This document shows, one piece after another, positions 1-7,764 of a stretch of 64,000 bases of DNA. Below the pieces are notes generated by a model. That model was not told the origin of the DNA. It did not search any database and saw only the letters and a list, made by a program, of their open reading frames with translations. Position numbers and translations under genes: made by a program. Where the stretch lies: positions 558,001-622,000 of the forward strand of contig CAUQTV010000001.1 in NCBI GenBank assembly GCA_963521185.1. The letters are read 5' to 3'. This DNA is from Enterobacter_D sp963521185. Lineage in GTDB: Bacteria; Pseudomonadota; Gammaproteobacteria; Enterobacterales; Enterobacteriaceae. Every line of letters begins with the position of its first letter. Within the stretch, counting starts at the first letter, position 1.

Positions 1-553
1 CGCGTCCGTCGGGGCTGACCGTTTCAATGACCGCGTCCAGAAGCTGCATAGCAACGGCCATATCGCTGGGATGCGTCGCGATGCAGTCGTCGCTGCCGCC
101 CACGACCGCATGCTGGCGGCTGAACCCCGTTAACGCAGCGCAGCCGCTGCCCGGCTGACGTTTATTGCAGGGCTGGTTGGTGTCATAAAAGTAGGGGCAG
201 CGCGTACGCTGTAAAAGATTCCCGGCGGTGGTCGCCTGGTTACGTAGCTGACCGGAGGCCCCGGCGAGCAGCGCCCGCGACAGTACGCCGTAGTCGCGAC
301 GCACGCGCATATCGGCGGCGAGATCGGTATTGCGCACCAGCGCACCGATGCGCAGACCGCCCTGCGGCACAGGTTCAATGGTGTCCAGCGCCAGACCGTT
401 GACGTCAATCAGGTGCGTGGGCGTTTCGATCTCCAGCTTCATCAGATCAAGCAGATTGGTGCCCCCGGCGATAAACTTTGCGCCAGGGGTCTGTGCCGCG
501 CGGGCAGCCGCGTCGGCGGGTGTGGTTGCGCGTTCCCAGGTAAAGGCCTTCAT
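1..553 (-). CDS. paoB: Aldehyde oxidoreductase FAD-binding subunit PaoB (3' end outside window)
   Basis: The reverse-strand frame opening with ATG at 553 encodes about 184 residues of a molybdopterin dehydrogenase FAD-binding subunit (YagS/PaoB type); the rest lies left of the window. It begins MKAFTWERA and shows the FAD-contacting segment FIAGGTNLLDLMK (about residues 27-39) and the second glycine-rich segment with QLRNQATTAGN (about 102-112). The following RTRCPYFY and NQPCNKRQPGSGC hold the cysteines that in E. coli PaoB bind an extra 4Fe-4S cluster. Known role: the flavin subunit of PaoABC, which oxidises aromatic aldehydes, relaying electrons from molybdenum and FeS centres. The start codon overlaps the paoA stop by 4 bp (ATGA), so the two are translationally coupled. 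Confidence 0.9.
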   Translation of the reverse strand, partial: MKAFTWERATTPADAAARAAQTPGAKFIAGGTNLLDLMKLEIETPTHLIDVNGLALDTIEPVPQGGLRIGALVRNTDLAADMRVRRDYGVLSRALLAGASGQLRNQATTAGNLLQRTRCPYFYDTNQPCNKRQPGSGCAALTGFSRQHAVVGGSDDCIATHPSDMAVAMQLLDAVIETVSPDGR

Positions 554-1089
554 GATTTCTGGCCTCCTGCAACGTCTTCGATGGCGGCAAGAATGTTGGC
601 ATAGGCACCGCAACGGCAAATGTTGCCGCTCATGCGTTCGCGAATTTCGTCGGCGTTACAGGGCGGCGGCGAGGTTAAATCATCGGTAACGTGGCTGGGA
701 ATGCCCGCTTCGATCTCTTTTAACATCGCCTGCGACGAGCAAATTTGGCCCGGCGTGCAGTAACCGCACTGGTAGCCGTCATGTTTGACAAAGGCCGCCT
801 GCAATGGATGAAGATTATCGGGCGTGCCCAGTCCTTCAATGGTGGTTATCTCTGCGTCCTGCTGCATAACCGCCAGCGTCAGGCAGGCGTTGATTCGCCG
901 GCCATTAACAATGACGGTACAGGCACCGCACTGACCGTGATCGCAGCCTTTTTTGCTGCCGGTCAGATGCAGGTGCTCACGTAATGCATCAAGTAGGGTG
1001 GTGCGGGTATCGACGCTAAGCGCGTGACGCTCGCCGTTAACGCGTAACGTCACGTCGCACATTTGCGGCGTTTCGACGTGGTTGCTCAT
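550..1089 (-). CDS. paoA: Aldehyde oxidoreductase 2Fe-2S subunit PaoA, without Tat leader
   Basis: 179-residue xanthine-oxidase-family iron-sulfur subunit. Cluster I ligands are Cys49, 54, 57 and 69 (KKGCDHGQCGACTV ... NACLTL); cluster II ligands are Cys108, 111, 158 and 160 (QCGYC ... NICRCGAY). It passes electrons between the molybdenum subunit and PaoB. E. coli PaoA is about 50 residues longer because of an N-terminal twin-arginine signal; here the protein starts almost directly at the ferredoxin fold. The start is well supported: a GGAGG lies 6 bp upstream of the ATG, and no RRxFLK-like segment is encoded before it. The family match is certain. That the enzyme is cytoplasmic is inference. 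Confidence 0.9.
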   Translation of the reverse strand: MSNHVETPQMCDVTLRVNGERHALSVDTRTTLLDALREHLHLTGSKKGCDHGQCGACTVIVNGRRINACLTLAVMQQDAEITTIEGLGTPDNLHPLQAAFVKHDGYQCGYCTPGQICSSQAMLKEIEAGIPSHVTDDLTSPPPCNADEIRERMSGNICRCGAYANILAAIEDVAGGQKS

Positions 1090-1635
1090 ACCAGGCCTCC
1101 GGGATCACGACATGAATGGGGGTGCGGCTGACCGCTATGGCTTATCTGCACGCAGTAAGCTTTTCGTTATCGCTTAAGCATAGTTGCCACTGCGCTCAGG
1201 ATTATTCCTAAAACACGAGGGCGGCAGGGCGCAGGGGCGAAAGCGCTGCCAAAACGCGGCGGTCAAAAATAATACCGGGGCGGCGTTGTAGAATCAGTGA
1301 GTTAGGCTTATTACCGTTTCGCTTAAAACGGCCAAAATAATTTTAAAAATAAAGTCATACTTTATAACAAAATAATGCAACATTCGGCTGGCCGCAGGTT
1401 GATGTTTAAAGGGTGACTGATTTTATTGGCTTTTTATTTACCGATAATAAAAAACACCTCAGTAAATGACAGGGTTTAATTAAGGCTGAAGATTCACCGA
1501 AAATAAATAATTACTTGCGCAAATGGCAGGAGGTGCTAATTTTAATACTGTACCATGTAAGCCGATGATCATGTAATTCCAGTAGTAATTGATCCGAGAT
1601 TAATCGGTAATGTTCAATTAATAAGAGGAACGTTT
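1090..1635. other. Intergenic region between divergent paoA and yciG
   Basis: About 545 bp without a convincing coding frame. The part next to paoA has GC content like its neighbours; from about 1300 onward it becomes AT-rich, as expected for the promoter of yciG. The yciG ribosome binding site AGAGGAA (1623-1629) lies just before the ATG. I see no strong hairpin, tRNA or known small RNA here. Confidence 0.4.
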
Positions 1636-1800
1636 ATGACTCAGCATCGTGGCAACTCTGGTAACTTCGCAGAAGACCGTGAGAAAGCATCTGAAGCCGG
1701 TAAGAAAGGCGGGCAGAGCAGCAGCGGTAGCTTCAAAAATGACCGCGAAAAAGCCTCCGACGCCGGTAAAAAGGGCGGCCAGAATAGCCGCCGCAGCTAG
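1636..1800 (+). CDS. yciG: YciG, KGG-motif (Con-10 family) stress protein
   Basis: A 54-residue hydrophilic protein made of two copies of a roughly 22-residue unit, GNFAEDREKASEAGKKGG and SFKNDREKASDAGKKGG, the KGG (stress-induced/Con-10) repeat. It closely matches E. coli YciG, which belongs to the RpoS-controlled yciGFE operon. RBS AGAGGAA lies 6 bp before the ATG, and a rho-independent terminator follows 25 bp after the stop, so it is probably a single-gene transcript. The molecular function of the family is not established; links to stress survival and motility have been reported. Unlike E. coli, yciF and yciE do not follow; katN does. Confidence 0.88.
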   Translation: MTQHRGNSGNFAEDREKASEAGKKGGQSSSGSFKNDREKASDAGKKGGQNSRRS

Positions 1801-1825
1801 CGCTAGCGTAACGCTGTAAGAATAT

Positions 1826-1861
1826 ACCCGCAATTGTGATGGTTGCGGGTTTTTATTTTTT
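1826..1861 (+). terminator. Rho-independent terminator of yciG
   Basis: Inverted repeat ACCCGCAA (1826-1833) and TTGCGGGT (1843-1850) with a 9-nt loop, followed by a T-rich run (1851-1861). Confidence 0.85.
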
Positions 1862-2141
1862 CTCTCATCCCCCCCCCGGCCTAAAGCCATTTATATCAGT
1901 ACGCCAGCGACACCGGTGAATATATTGTGTGCCATATTTTTGTGCGCACTTCTCCAACCAGGACTACTCCGATAATGCTTTAATTCGTGCCACACTGAAA
2001 TTACCCGCAGCATTTTTTCCTACACTTAACGAGCGTAACGCGTGGCGCTGCGCATTTTTATAAACGGGTGTTTTAGCAGCAAAAGAAAACGCCTGTGACG
2101 ACAGGTCACAATGAAAAATAAAATAAACAGTGGAGTGAGCA

Positions 2142-3080
2142 ATGTTCAGACATGTAAAGCAACTGCAATACACCGTACGCGTTGCCGGGCCGAATCCTGG
2201 GCTGGCGAATCTTCTGCTGGAGCAGTTCGGCGGGCCGCAGGGTGAGCTGGCGGCAGCCTGTCGTTATTTCACTCAAGGGCTAAGTGACGACGATCCGGGG
2301 CGCAAAGATATGCTGATGGATATCGCTACAGAAGAATTGAGTCACCTTGAAATCATCGGCTCGCTGGTGGGAATGCTGAACAAAGGCGCAAAGGGCGATC
2401 TGGCGGAAGGCACCGAGAAAGAAGGGGAACTGTACCGAACGATAACCGGCAAGGGCAATGACAGCCACCTGACCTCTTTGCTCTATGGCGGCGGTCCGGC
2501 GCTGACCAACTCGGCTGGCGTGCCCTGGACGGCAGCCTATATCGACACCATCGGCGAAGTCACTGCCGATTTGCGTTCAAATATCGCGGCGGAAGCGCGC
2601 GCCAAAATTCTTTATGAGCGACTGATTAATATGACCGACGATCCGGGCGTCAAAGACGCGCTGGGTTTTCTGATGACCCGCGAAGTGGCTCACCAGATCT
2701 CTTTTGAGAAAGCACTGTATTCCATTCGCAATAATTTCCCACCGGGCAAACTGCCGCCTATCGAACAGTACGCCGGGGTGTATTACAACATGTCAGCGGG
2801 TGAAGATGTGCGCGGAAGCTGGAACTCCGATGAGAACTTTACCTACGTGGCGGACCCGCAACCGGCGGTTGATGGCGGCGATGGCGGTGCACACACGACA
2901 TTGCCGTCTTCGCAGCAGGCAAATCTTGAGAGCATGAAGCGCCGTACCGCTTCCGATCCTAGTGTTAACCCGGTGACGGGCACGGACATTGGTGCGGTCG
3001 AACCGATTGAAAACGAAACGGTGGCGGCGAAGAAACCAGCGGTGAAAAAAACGGCGGTGAAGAAAGCGAAGAAACCGTAA
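2142..3080 (+). CDS. katN: Manganese (non-heme) catalase KatN
   Basis: 312-residue dimanganese catalase that disproportionates hydrogen peroxide in the cytoplasm. Probable metal ligands by family pattern: Glu35 (GGPQGELAAA), Glu65 and His68 (EELSHLE), Glu151 (AAEARAK) and His184 (EVAHQISF). It is slightly longer than typical enterobacterial KatN because it ends in a lysine/alanine-rich tail of about 17 residues built of KKPAVKKTAVKK units. Start ATG is preceded by GTGGAGTGAG. It has its own terminator. In Salmonella, katN sits with yciGFE under RpoS control; here it follows yciG directly, which supports a stationary-phase stress role. Confidence 0.92.
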   Translation: MFRHVKQLQYTVRVAGPNPGLANLLLEQFGGPQGELAAACRYFTQGLSDDDPGRKDMLMDIATEELSHLEIIGSLVGMLNKGAKGDLAEGTEKEGELYRTITGKGNDSHLTSLLYGGGPALTNSAGVPWTAAYIDTIGEVTADLRSNIAAEARAKILYERLINMTDDPGVKDALGFLMTREVAHQISFEKALYSIRNNFPPGKLPPIEQYAGVYYNMSAGEDVRGSWNSDENFTYVADPQPAVDGGDGGAHTTLPSSQQANLESMKRRTASDPSVNPVTGTDIGAVEPIENETVAAKKPAVKKTAVKKAKKP

Positions 3081-3102
3081 TAGCCAGCAACTCTGTCAGT
3101 CA

Positions 3103-3126
3103 GGCGGCCTGTGAGCCGCCTTTTTT
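3103..3126 (+). terminator. Rho-independent terminator of katN
   Basis: GGCGGC (3103-3108), 6-nt loop, GCCGCC (3115-3120), then TTTTTT. It lies between the convergent katN and bluR stops. Confidence 0.88.
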
Positions 3127-3129
3127 ACG

Positions 3130-3861
3130 TCAGGGAGAGTGGAACTCAATATCGTAACCCTGCTCATGCCAGTGGGTTAATTGCTCCTGTTGCCGCCGCG
3201 CGAGAGGTGCGCCGGTCCAGACGAAAATGTGCTGGCCGGGGAATAATTCCGGGCGGGGCGCATCCAGCGGCTCTGCAAACACATCGGGGTGCCAGCCACG
3301 CTCGGCTAAACGCCAGGCTTCGAGCCACAATCGTGTACGGTCATCCGTGCCCCAACCAATCAGCAGGGTGCTTTTTCCGGCGTTTTTGCGTGCGCCAGAG
3401 ATGCGGGTGATCGCATAATCAAGCAGCGCGCCGTCGAGCAGGCTGCACATAATGCGCGCGGTGTTGTGATCGAGGGTTAAGCGCTGACGTACGGGAATGA
3501 TGATGTTGTCGAGCAGGGCGTCGACGGGGTATTCGCGGCCTAACGTCATAATGGCGTTACGCAGGCGGGTCGGGTTCACGTGGCGCAGCAGAGTCATCAT
3601 CGCTTCCTGATGCGTTTCCCAGCCGTTATTGACCACGATTTTCTTATCCTCGAGCAGGGCTTTTACTTTACTGACCGTCACGCCGCTTTCAATCAGGCGT
3701 TTGATCTCTTCGATGCGCAAGATGTCTTCGTCATCAAACTGACGGTGACCACCCTCGCTGCGCTGCGGTTTCAACAGGCCGTAGCGTCTCTGCCACGCTC
3801 GCAGCGTAACCGGGTTGATTCCACATCGTTGGGCAACATCGCCGATCGTGTAAAAGGCCAT
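3130..3861 (-). CDS. bluR: MerR-like blue-light repressor BluR (YcgE)
   Basis: 243 residues, the E. coli length. The N-terminal winged helix (about 1-70) has the MerR signature YTIGDVAQRCGINPVTLRAW and the wing GGHRQFDDEDI. The C-terminal region resembles cobalamin-binding-like MlrA/BluR effector domains (LDHNTARIM, PRPELFPGQ). In E. coli BluR represses ycgZ-ymgAB-C and is released by contact with light-activated BluF. That partner is encoded just upstream on the same strand, and the target operon lies beyond it. TTGTACA motifs in its own promoter (3918-3944) suggest autoregulation. Confidence 0.93.
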   Translation of the reverse strand: MAFYTIGDVAQRCGINPVTLRAWQRRYGLLKPQRSEGGHRQFDDEDILRIEEIKRLIESGVTVSKVKALLEDKKIVVNNGWETHQEAMMTLLRHVNPTRLRNAIMTLGREYPVDALLDNIIIPVRQRLTLDHNTARIMCSLLDGALLDYAITRISGARKNAGKSTLLIGWGTDDRTRLWLEAWRLAERGWHPDVFAEPLDAPRPELFPGQHIFVWTGAPLARRQQEQLTHWHEQGYDIEFHSP

Positions 3862-3917
3862 TCACTCCCTCATCGTTAGCACCGAAACGTCCACTTGTAA
3901 CCTGACGAACCTGAACC

Positions 3918-3944
3918 GTTGTACAACTAATATTATATTGTACA
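3918..3944. promoter_or_regulatory. TTGTACA repeats upstream of bluR
   Basis: GTTGTACAAC (3918-3927) and a second TTGTACA (3938-3944) sit 57-83 bp before the bluR start, spaced 19 bp (two helical turns) apart. The same motif recurs at least four times upstream of ycgZ. MlrA/BluR-type regulators are known to bind GTACAA-containing sequences, so these are probable BluR operators. Confidence 0.6.
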
Positions 3945-3988
3945 GCGAAAATTGCAGCGGGTCTAAAAACAAAAAAATAAGCGGGTTT

Positions 3989-4075
3989 GTAGGCCGGGTA
4001 AGGCGAGAGCCGCCACCCGGCGAAAGGTTGGAATTTATTGCAGGACGCCCGGCGGCGCAAGCTTGCCAGGCCTAC
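3989..4075. repeat. REP/BIME-like palindromic element
   Basis: Starts GTAGGCC and ends GGCCTAC as an inverted pair, with inner halves GCCGGGTAAGGCG and CGCCCGGCGGCGC typical of enterobacterial REP units in opposite orientation. A close relative is at 41660-41748. The right end overlaps the bluF stop codon: the TAG read on the minus strand comes from the element's own GGCCTAC border. Confidence 0.8.
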
Positions 4076-5292
4076 AGCAGGGATTTTTTTTCCGGCCAGT
4101 TGACGGCAGGGATGCCGCGCAGAGCAGGTGGGGCGAACAGATACCCCTGGAAGTGCGAAATGCCTGCGGACTCCAGCCACATCCACTCTTCGGGCTTCTC
4201 AACGCCCACGGCGGAGACCACCATTTCCAGCGAGGCGCAGCATTTGATGATGGCCTGAATAATCGCCTGACGCGGCCCGCTTTTGTGCACATCCTGGATC
4301 AGATCGCGGTTGATTTTAATGCGATCCGGCTGGAACTGCGCCAGCAGAGAAAGCCCGGCAAACCCGCCGCCAAAGTGGTCGATGGCAACACGAATACCAG
4401 ACGCTTTCAGCTGGCGTACCGCGCCGGTGAATTCGTCAAGACGCGAAATCACTTCGCTCTCGGTAAATTCAACGATAATTTGTTCTGGAATCAGTCCGTT
4501 ATCTTCAATATCGCGCAGAAGAATACTGACCGCATCCGGCACGTTGACCAGCGTCATCGGCAGTAAATTTACCGAGAGCGTCTGGCGCTCAATGTTTAAT
4601 TCGCGCGCCATGGCGAACGCGGTTTTCTTACTGGCAAGATCGGCGTGATACAGCGCTTCAGCCGTCAGCCCGTCAAAATAGACGTGCGGCAACTTGCCTG
4701 TTGGGGTGCGCAGCAGCGCTTCCACGGAAATAATCTCCTGCGCCAGCGGATCGATAATGGGCTGGAACGCAAAGGTGCACGCCTGCGCCTCTGATTGCGC
4801 GCCCGCGTCCAGAGTGCGGGCGTTGCCGTCGGCGATAAAATCCCAGGCGTCGCCCGGCGGGATCTCGTAGTAGTTTTCCGTCTCACGCGCTTCAACGAAA
4901 GTGCGGAAGAATTGCAATGCGCGATCGTCGTAGATGAGCTGGAAGCGCGAGGTGCCTTTATCCAGCACGGTTTGTAATACGTCAGCTTTTTCATGCTCGC
5001 GTAAATCAAACAGTTCCATCCCACGCTTGCCAAAGCGGCGCTGGGGCGCGTAATCACATAAAAGCTCCACCAGATTGTAATGACGCGGGTCGGCGCAGAT
5101 GGCCTGATAGATCTCGCGGACCTGTGTTTCAGGCCCTTCCAGCAGTTGGAAGAAGTGCGTACCGTTAAAAAGAAGAATGCCCGAGACGTCTGCAATGCCG
5201 TTTTTAAGATTGGCCTCTAAGACCATCTCTTCCAGCGTTTTGATCGAGACAGTCTCACAGATGTGGCTGCGATAGATGATGGTGGTAAGCAT
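4072..5292 (-). CDS. bluF: Blue-light sensor BluF: BLUF domain plus degenerate EAL domain
   Basis: 406 residues. BLUF flavin photoreceptor domain at about 1-95 (MLTTIIYRSHI; GILLFNGTHFFQLLEG; YAPQRRFGKRGM) and an EAL-like domain at about 165-400. The EAL domain has lost catalytic residues: the DDFG metal motif reads DHFGGG and the AEGVE motif reads AVGVEK, though EALLR and FQGYLFA remain. This matches E. coli BluF, which does not degrade c-di-GMP but binds BluR in light and relieves repression. The gene is divergent from ycgZ and its stop codon lies inside a REP element. Confidence 0.94.
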   Translation of the reverse strand: MLTTIIYRSHICETVSIKTLEEMVLEANLKNGIADVSGILLFNGTHFFQLLEGPETQVREIYQAICADPRHYNLVELLCDYAPQRRFGKRGMELFDLREHEKADVLQTVLDKGTSRFQLIYDDRALQFFRTFVEARETENYYEIPPGDAWDFIADGNARTLDAGAQSEAQACTFAFQPIIDPLAQEIISVEALLRTPTGKLPHVYFDGLTAEALYHADLASKKTAFAMARELNIERQTLSVNLLPMTLVNVPDAVSILLRDIEDNGLIPEQIIVEFTESEVISRLDEFTGAVRQLKASGIRVAIDHFGGGFAGLSLLAQFQPDRIKINRDLIQDVHKSGPRQAIIQAIIKCCASLEMVVSAVGVEKPEEWMWLESAGISHFQGYLFAPPALRGIPAVNWPEKKSLL

Positions 5293-5645
5293 TATTCTTC
5301 CAGATTCATATTATGAGCATTAACAGTAGCAGAGGTCAGGCGATTCGTCAGCGTGCCCGCAATATTTTCTTTATCTTCCATGCACTTAGCTGTACAGGCA
5401 ACTTGTACAGCCTGATTATTTGTCGCGATTTACTAAACAAATAACCTTCCTGAATGTATCGATAATTAACGCCTTGTACAAGCGCGTTAAGAAAAATGCT
5501 ATGTTTAACTTGTTGATAATAAAGCTATAGCACTTTTTGATCAAAAATCCATTACCCATTTGTACAACTTTGAACGTACACTTTTTCTCACTTTGTATAA
5601 CTTTTACATTCATTTGCCTAACGTGTGAATTGACAGGAGTGACAT
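5293..5645. promoter_or_regulatory. bluF-ycgZ divergent promoter region with TGTACA operator array
   Basis: 353-bp AT-rich gap. TGTACA-type motifs occur at 5391-5396, 5403-5409, 5474-5480 (within CTTGTACAAG), 5560-5566 and 5575-5580 (CGTACA), with a variant TTGTATA at 5593-5599. The same motif flanks bluR. Inference: BluR operators, with the cluster nearest ycgZ (5560-5599) lying where a MerR-type site would sit in the ycgZ promoter. Confidence 0.6.
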
Positions 5646-5885
5646 ATGCGCCAGAACGGTTATCTTCCGGATACAGCGAATGCCATTACCCGGTACTTCA
5701 ATAAAGCAACGCTGCCGACGCAACAAGAAACATTGGGGCAAATCGTCGTGGAAATCCTCAATGACGGCCGGAGCCTGAATCGTAAAGCGATCTGTTCCAA
5801 ACTCCTTCGTCGCCTCGAACTGGCGGCGGATACGGATGAGGAGAGCCACTATCACACGTTGATTGGCCTCCTGTTTGACCGCTGA
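5646..5885 (+). CDS. ycgZ: YcgZ, two-component connector-like small protein
   Basis: 79 residues, matching E. coli YcgZ along its length (core TQQETLGQIV, LNRKAICSKL and HYHTLIGLLF). Known role in E. coli: BluR-controlled small protein that, with YmgA and AriR, acts through the Rcs phosphorelay on colanic acid, curli and biofilm. Start ATG has AGGAGTGACAT upstream. First gene of the ycgZ-ymgA-ariR unit. Confidence 0.9.
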   Translation: MRQNGYLPDTANAITRYFNKATLPTQQETLGQIVVEILNDGRSLNRKAICSKLLRRLELAADTDEESHYHTLIGLLFDR

Positions 5886-6014
5886 ATACGGAAAGCCATC
5901 AGTACCATTGAGTCGGTTCTGGCGGGAGGAGAGTGGAGGTTTTACACTTCTCTTAAGACCCGGCTCCATGCCGCAACGCGGGTTCGACGCGGCGTGGCAA
6001 TCAGAGATGCAGTT

Positions 6015-6317
6015 ATGATGAGAAGTGAAATTGAGCAACTGACAGATGAACTTATTGGCGAGGCGGTGTTGTCTTTGCTGAAAGAAAAGGGGCCTATCAG
6101 CAAACAGGCGCTGGTGAGCCGACTGCGCGCAATGGAAGCGAGTGAATCCGATCCCTGGCGGCGAAAGGCGCTGGCGAGTGTGATTGCCGAAATAAGTAGC
6201 AATAGCGTGTCGTCCCGGCGTCCGGACGCACAGCGCGATGAAAAAAAATGGGACAGCGGCAACGTCTATCCGCTATTCGGTGACCAGCCGCAGTCCGTCA
6301 AAACGAAAAAACATTAA
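6015..6317 (+). CDS. ymgA: YmgA-like connector protein
   Basis: About 100 residues, with the core EIEQLTDELIGEAVLSLL and DPWRRKALASVIAEIS resembling E. coli YmgA, plus a polar tail ending KTKKH. I chose ATG 6015 because AGAGA lies 7 bp upstream; the frame is open from a GTG at 5994 and there is also an ATG at 6018. Second gene of the BluR-controlled operon. Sequence identity to E. coli YmgA is moderate, so assignment rests partly on position. It is somewhat longer than E. coli YmgA (90 aa). Confidence 0.72.
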   Translation: MMRSEIEQLTDELIGEAVLSLLKEKGPISKQALVSRLRAMEASESDPWRRKALASVIAEISSNSVSSRRPDAQRDEKKWDSGNVYPLFGDQPQSVKTKKH

Positions 6318-6356
6318 CAGTGACTTCTCACAGACAATTTGATAACGGTGCGACAA

Positions 6357-6635
6357 ATGAGCGAAGCTATGTTCCAGAAATCAGACACTTATACCCATTT
6401 CCCCGATACGTCGCTGTCTGATTATTTGCGTAACGCCGGCGATATGCTGGCTGATGAGTCTGCGTTACTTGGGCAGGTTATGCGTCGCATCCAGGCAGCA
6501 GAGGGCCATGTGACCAACAAAGCCATTATCCTGTGCCTGATTGATTTACTGGAAACGACGCACGATGTCGTGACCAGCGATATCATTCGTAAGGCTTTAG
6601 AGGTGGTGGTGGATCACACCCTCGACGATCTGTAA
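6357..6635 (+). CDS. ariR: AriR/YmgB, biofilm and acid-resistance connector
   Basis: 92 residues. Clear AriR signature LSDYLRNAGDMLADESALLGQ and NKAIILCLIDLLETTHDV ... DIIRKALEVV, the alpha-helical fold of YmgB, which is a Hha-like dimer in E. coli. Start taken at ATG 6357; a downstream ATG (6369) is possible because the SD (GGTG at 6347) is weak. Last gene of the operon, followed 15 bp later by a strong terminator. E. coli has ymgC next; it is absent here. Confidence 0.87.
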   Translation: MSEAMFQKSDTYTHFPDTSLSDYLRNAGDMLADESALLGQVMRRIQAAEGHVTNKAIILCLIDLLETTHDVVTSDIIRKALEVVVDHTLDDL

Positions 6636-6650
6636 GTTGCGCTGAAAATG

Positions 6651-6680
6651 AAAATCCACGCCCCGGCGTGGATTTTTTTT
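6651..6680 (+). terminator. Rho-independent terminator of the ycgZ-ymgA-ariR operon
   Basis: AAAATCCACG (6651-6660), loop CCCCGG, CGTGGATTTT (6667-6676) and a T run to 6680. It is also symmetrical enough to serve the convergent hydrolase gene. Confidence 0.9.
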
Positions 6681-6697
6681 ACCTGTTTTTCACCGCT

Positions 6698-7591
6698 TTA
6701 TTTTGGCAGGACTGCGTTTACGGCCTGCTCAAACGCCTCGGGCTGGTCGATCATGATGAAATGATAACTGCCGTCAATGCGTTTAAAGTGCACGCCGGGC
6801 AGAGTGCCGTAGGCATCCTGATACAGCGTATCGAGGGTCTGCGCCGGTATTCCCATGCTGGCATCCCAGGCATAGATCACCGCGACCGGAGCGGATATCT
6901 TTGCCAGCGACGGGCGCAGGTCGGTGGTCATTAGCTCCCAGGTTGCCGTCGCCACAGTGTGCTTGTCTGACGTGAGGGCGGCGCTCAGCGGGCCGGACCG
7001 GGCTGATTCGGTTTTGATCAGCCGCGCCATACCTTGTTCCTGCATCGTTCGCATCTGCTCCGGTGACGCCGTCATGATCGCATCACGAAACGCCGCCGCA
7101 TGCGGGGCCGCTGACTGTTCCGTTGCCGTGGGGCCAAAGATCAGACTGTAGAAGGGAAGCGCATCAACGATCACCAACTTGCCCGGCAGTTCAGGGTGAC
7201 GGGCGGCCAGCATCAGCGCCACTTCCCCACCCAGAGAATGGCCGATAATCGTCGGCTTAACGATGTTTTCCTTTTCCAGCCACTGTGAGAGCGCCTGCGA
7301 GGCCGGTGCGGCGACGCGATCCTGCGCCGGGCTGACCGCAGGCTCCCCTGCGAAACCCGCCAGCTGTACCAGATGCACGCGGTGCGTGGCTTTAAGCCGA
7401 TCCGCTAAGGGACGCCAGACCTCACGGGACGATGCCAGGCCTGGGATCAGCACCACATCCGGCCCCTGGCCTTCGGACTGAACGGTCAGCAACTCACTGG
7501 CCCTGACACTGTTAACCTGACCTGCGCAGGCCAGGGCCAGCAGGGCGAGCGCAACGCCGATGCGCGGCAGACGAAAAAATCCATGTGTCAA
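6698..7591 (-). CDS. Exported alpha/beta hydrolase
   Basis: 297 residues. N-terminal Sec signal peptide (basic FFRLPR, then a hydrophobic core GVALALLALACAG). Oxyanion region LIPGLASS, nucleophile elbow GHSLGG (about Ser 125), acid Asp in YAWDASM and catalytic His in SYHFIM complete a classical alpha/beta-hydrolase triad. Substrate unknown. The start is a TTG at 7591 with GGGAGG 5 bp upstream. It is divergent from the MarR-EmrAB operon and shares its 170-bp promoter region, so the MarR protein may also control it. Confidence 0.85.
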   Translation of the reverse strand: MTHGFFRLPRIGVALALLALACAGQVNSVRASELLTVQSEGQGPDVVLIPGLASSREVWRPLADRLKATHRVHLVQLAGFAGEPAVSPAQDRVAAPASQALSQWLEKENIVKPTIIGHSLGGEVALMLAARHPELPGKLVIVDALPFYSLIFGPTATEQSAAPHAAAFRDAIMTASPEQMRTMQEQGMARLIKTESARSGPLSAALTSDKHTVATATWELMTTDLRPSLAKISAPVAVIYAWDASMGIPAQTLDTLYQDAYGTLPGVHFKRIDGSYHFIMIDQPEAFEQAVNAVLPK

Positions 7592-7706
7592 TGTAACCTC
7601 CCAAAAGAGTCGTAGAAAACATCACTTTACCATTTCTGCGCTGACGATGTTCCGCGTTATAGAGCCGCACCACGCTGACAAAACGTGCGGTCTTCTTGAC
7701 AATACA

Positions 7707-7757
7707 TTGACAGTTAACTGCCTGGTCAGTAATTTCATTTGCAATTACTGACCAGGC
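7707..7757 (+). promoter_or_regulatory. marR promoter with a perfect 15-bp inverted-repeat operator
   Basis: -35 TTGACA (7707-7712), 17-bp spacer, -10 TAATTT (7730-7735). The inverted repeat GCCTGGTCAGTAATT (7720-7734) and AATTACTGACCAGGC (7743-7757), separated by 8 bp, has its left arm between and over the promoter elements and its right arm reaching 7 bp before the marR ATG. This is the layout of an autorepressed MarR operator; the arms are perfectly complementary. Confidence 0.82.
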
Positions 7758-7764
7758 AAATATC

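Noticed and set aside
4072..5292. Active c-di-GMP phosphodiesterase call for BluF
   Set aside because: EALLR is present, but the DDFG second Asp and the Glu of AEGVE are replaced, so catalysis is unlikely.
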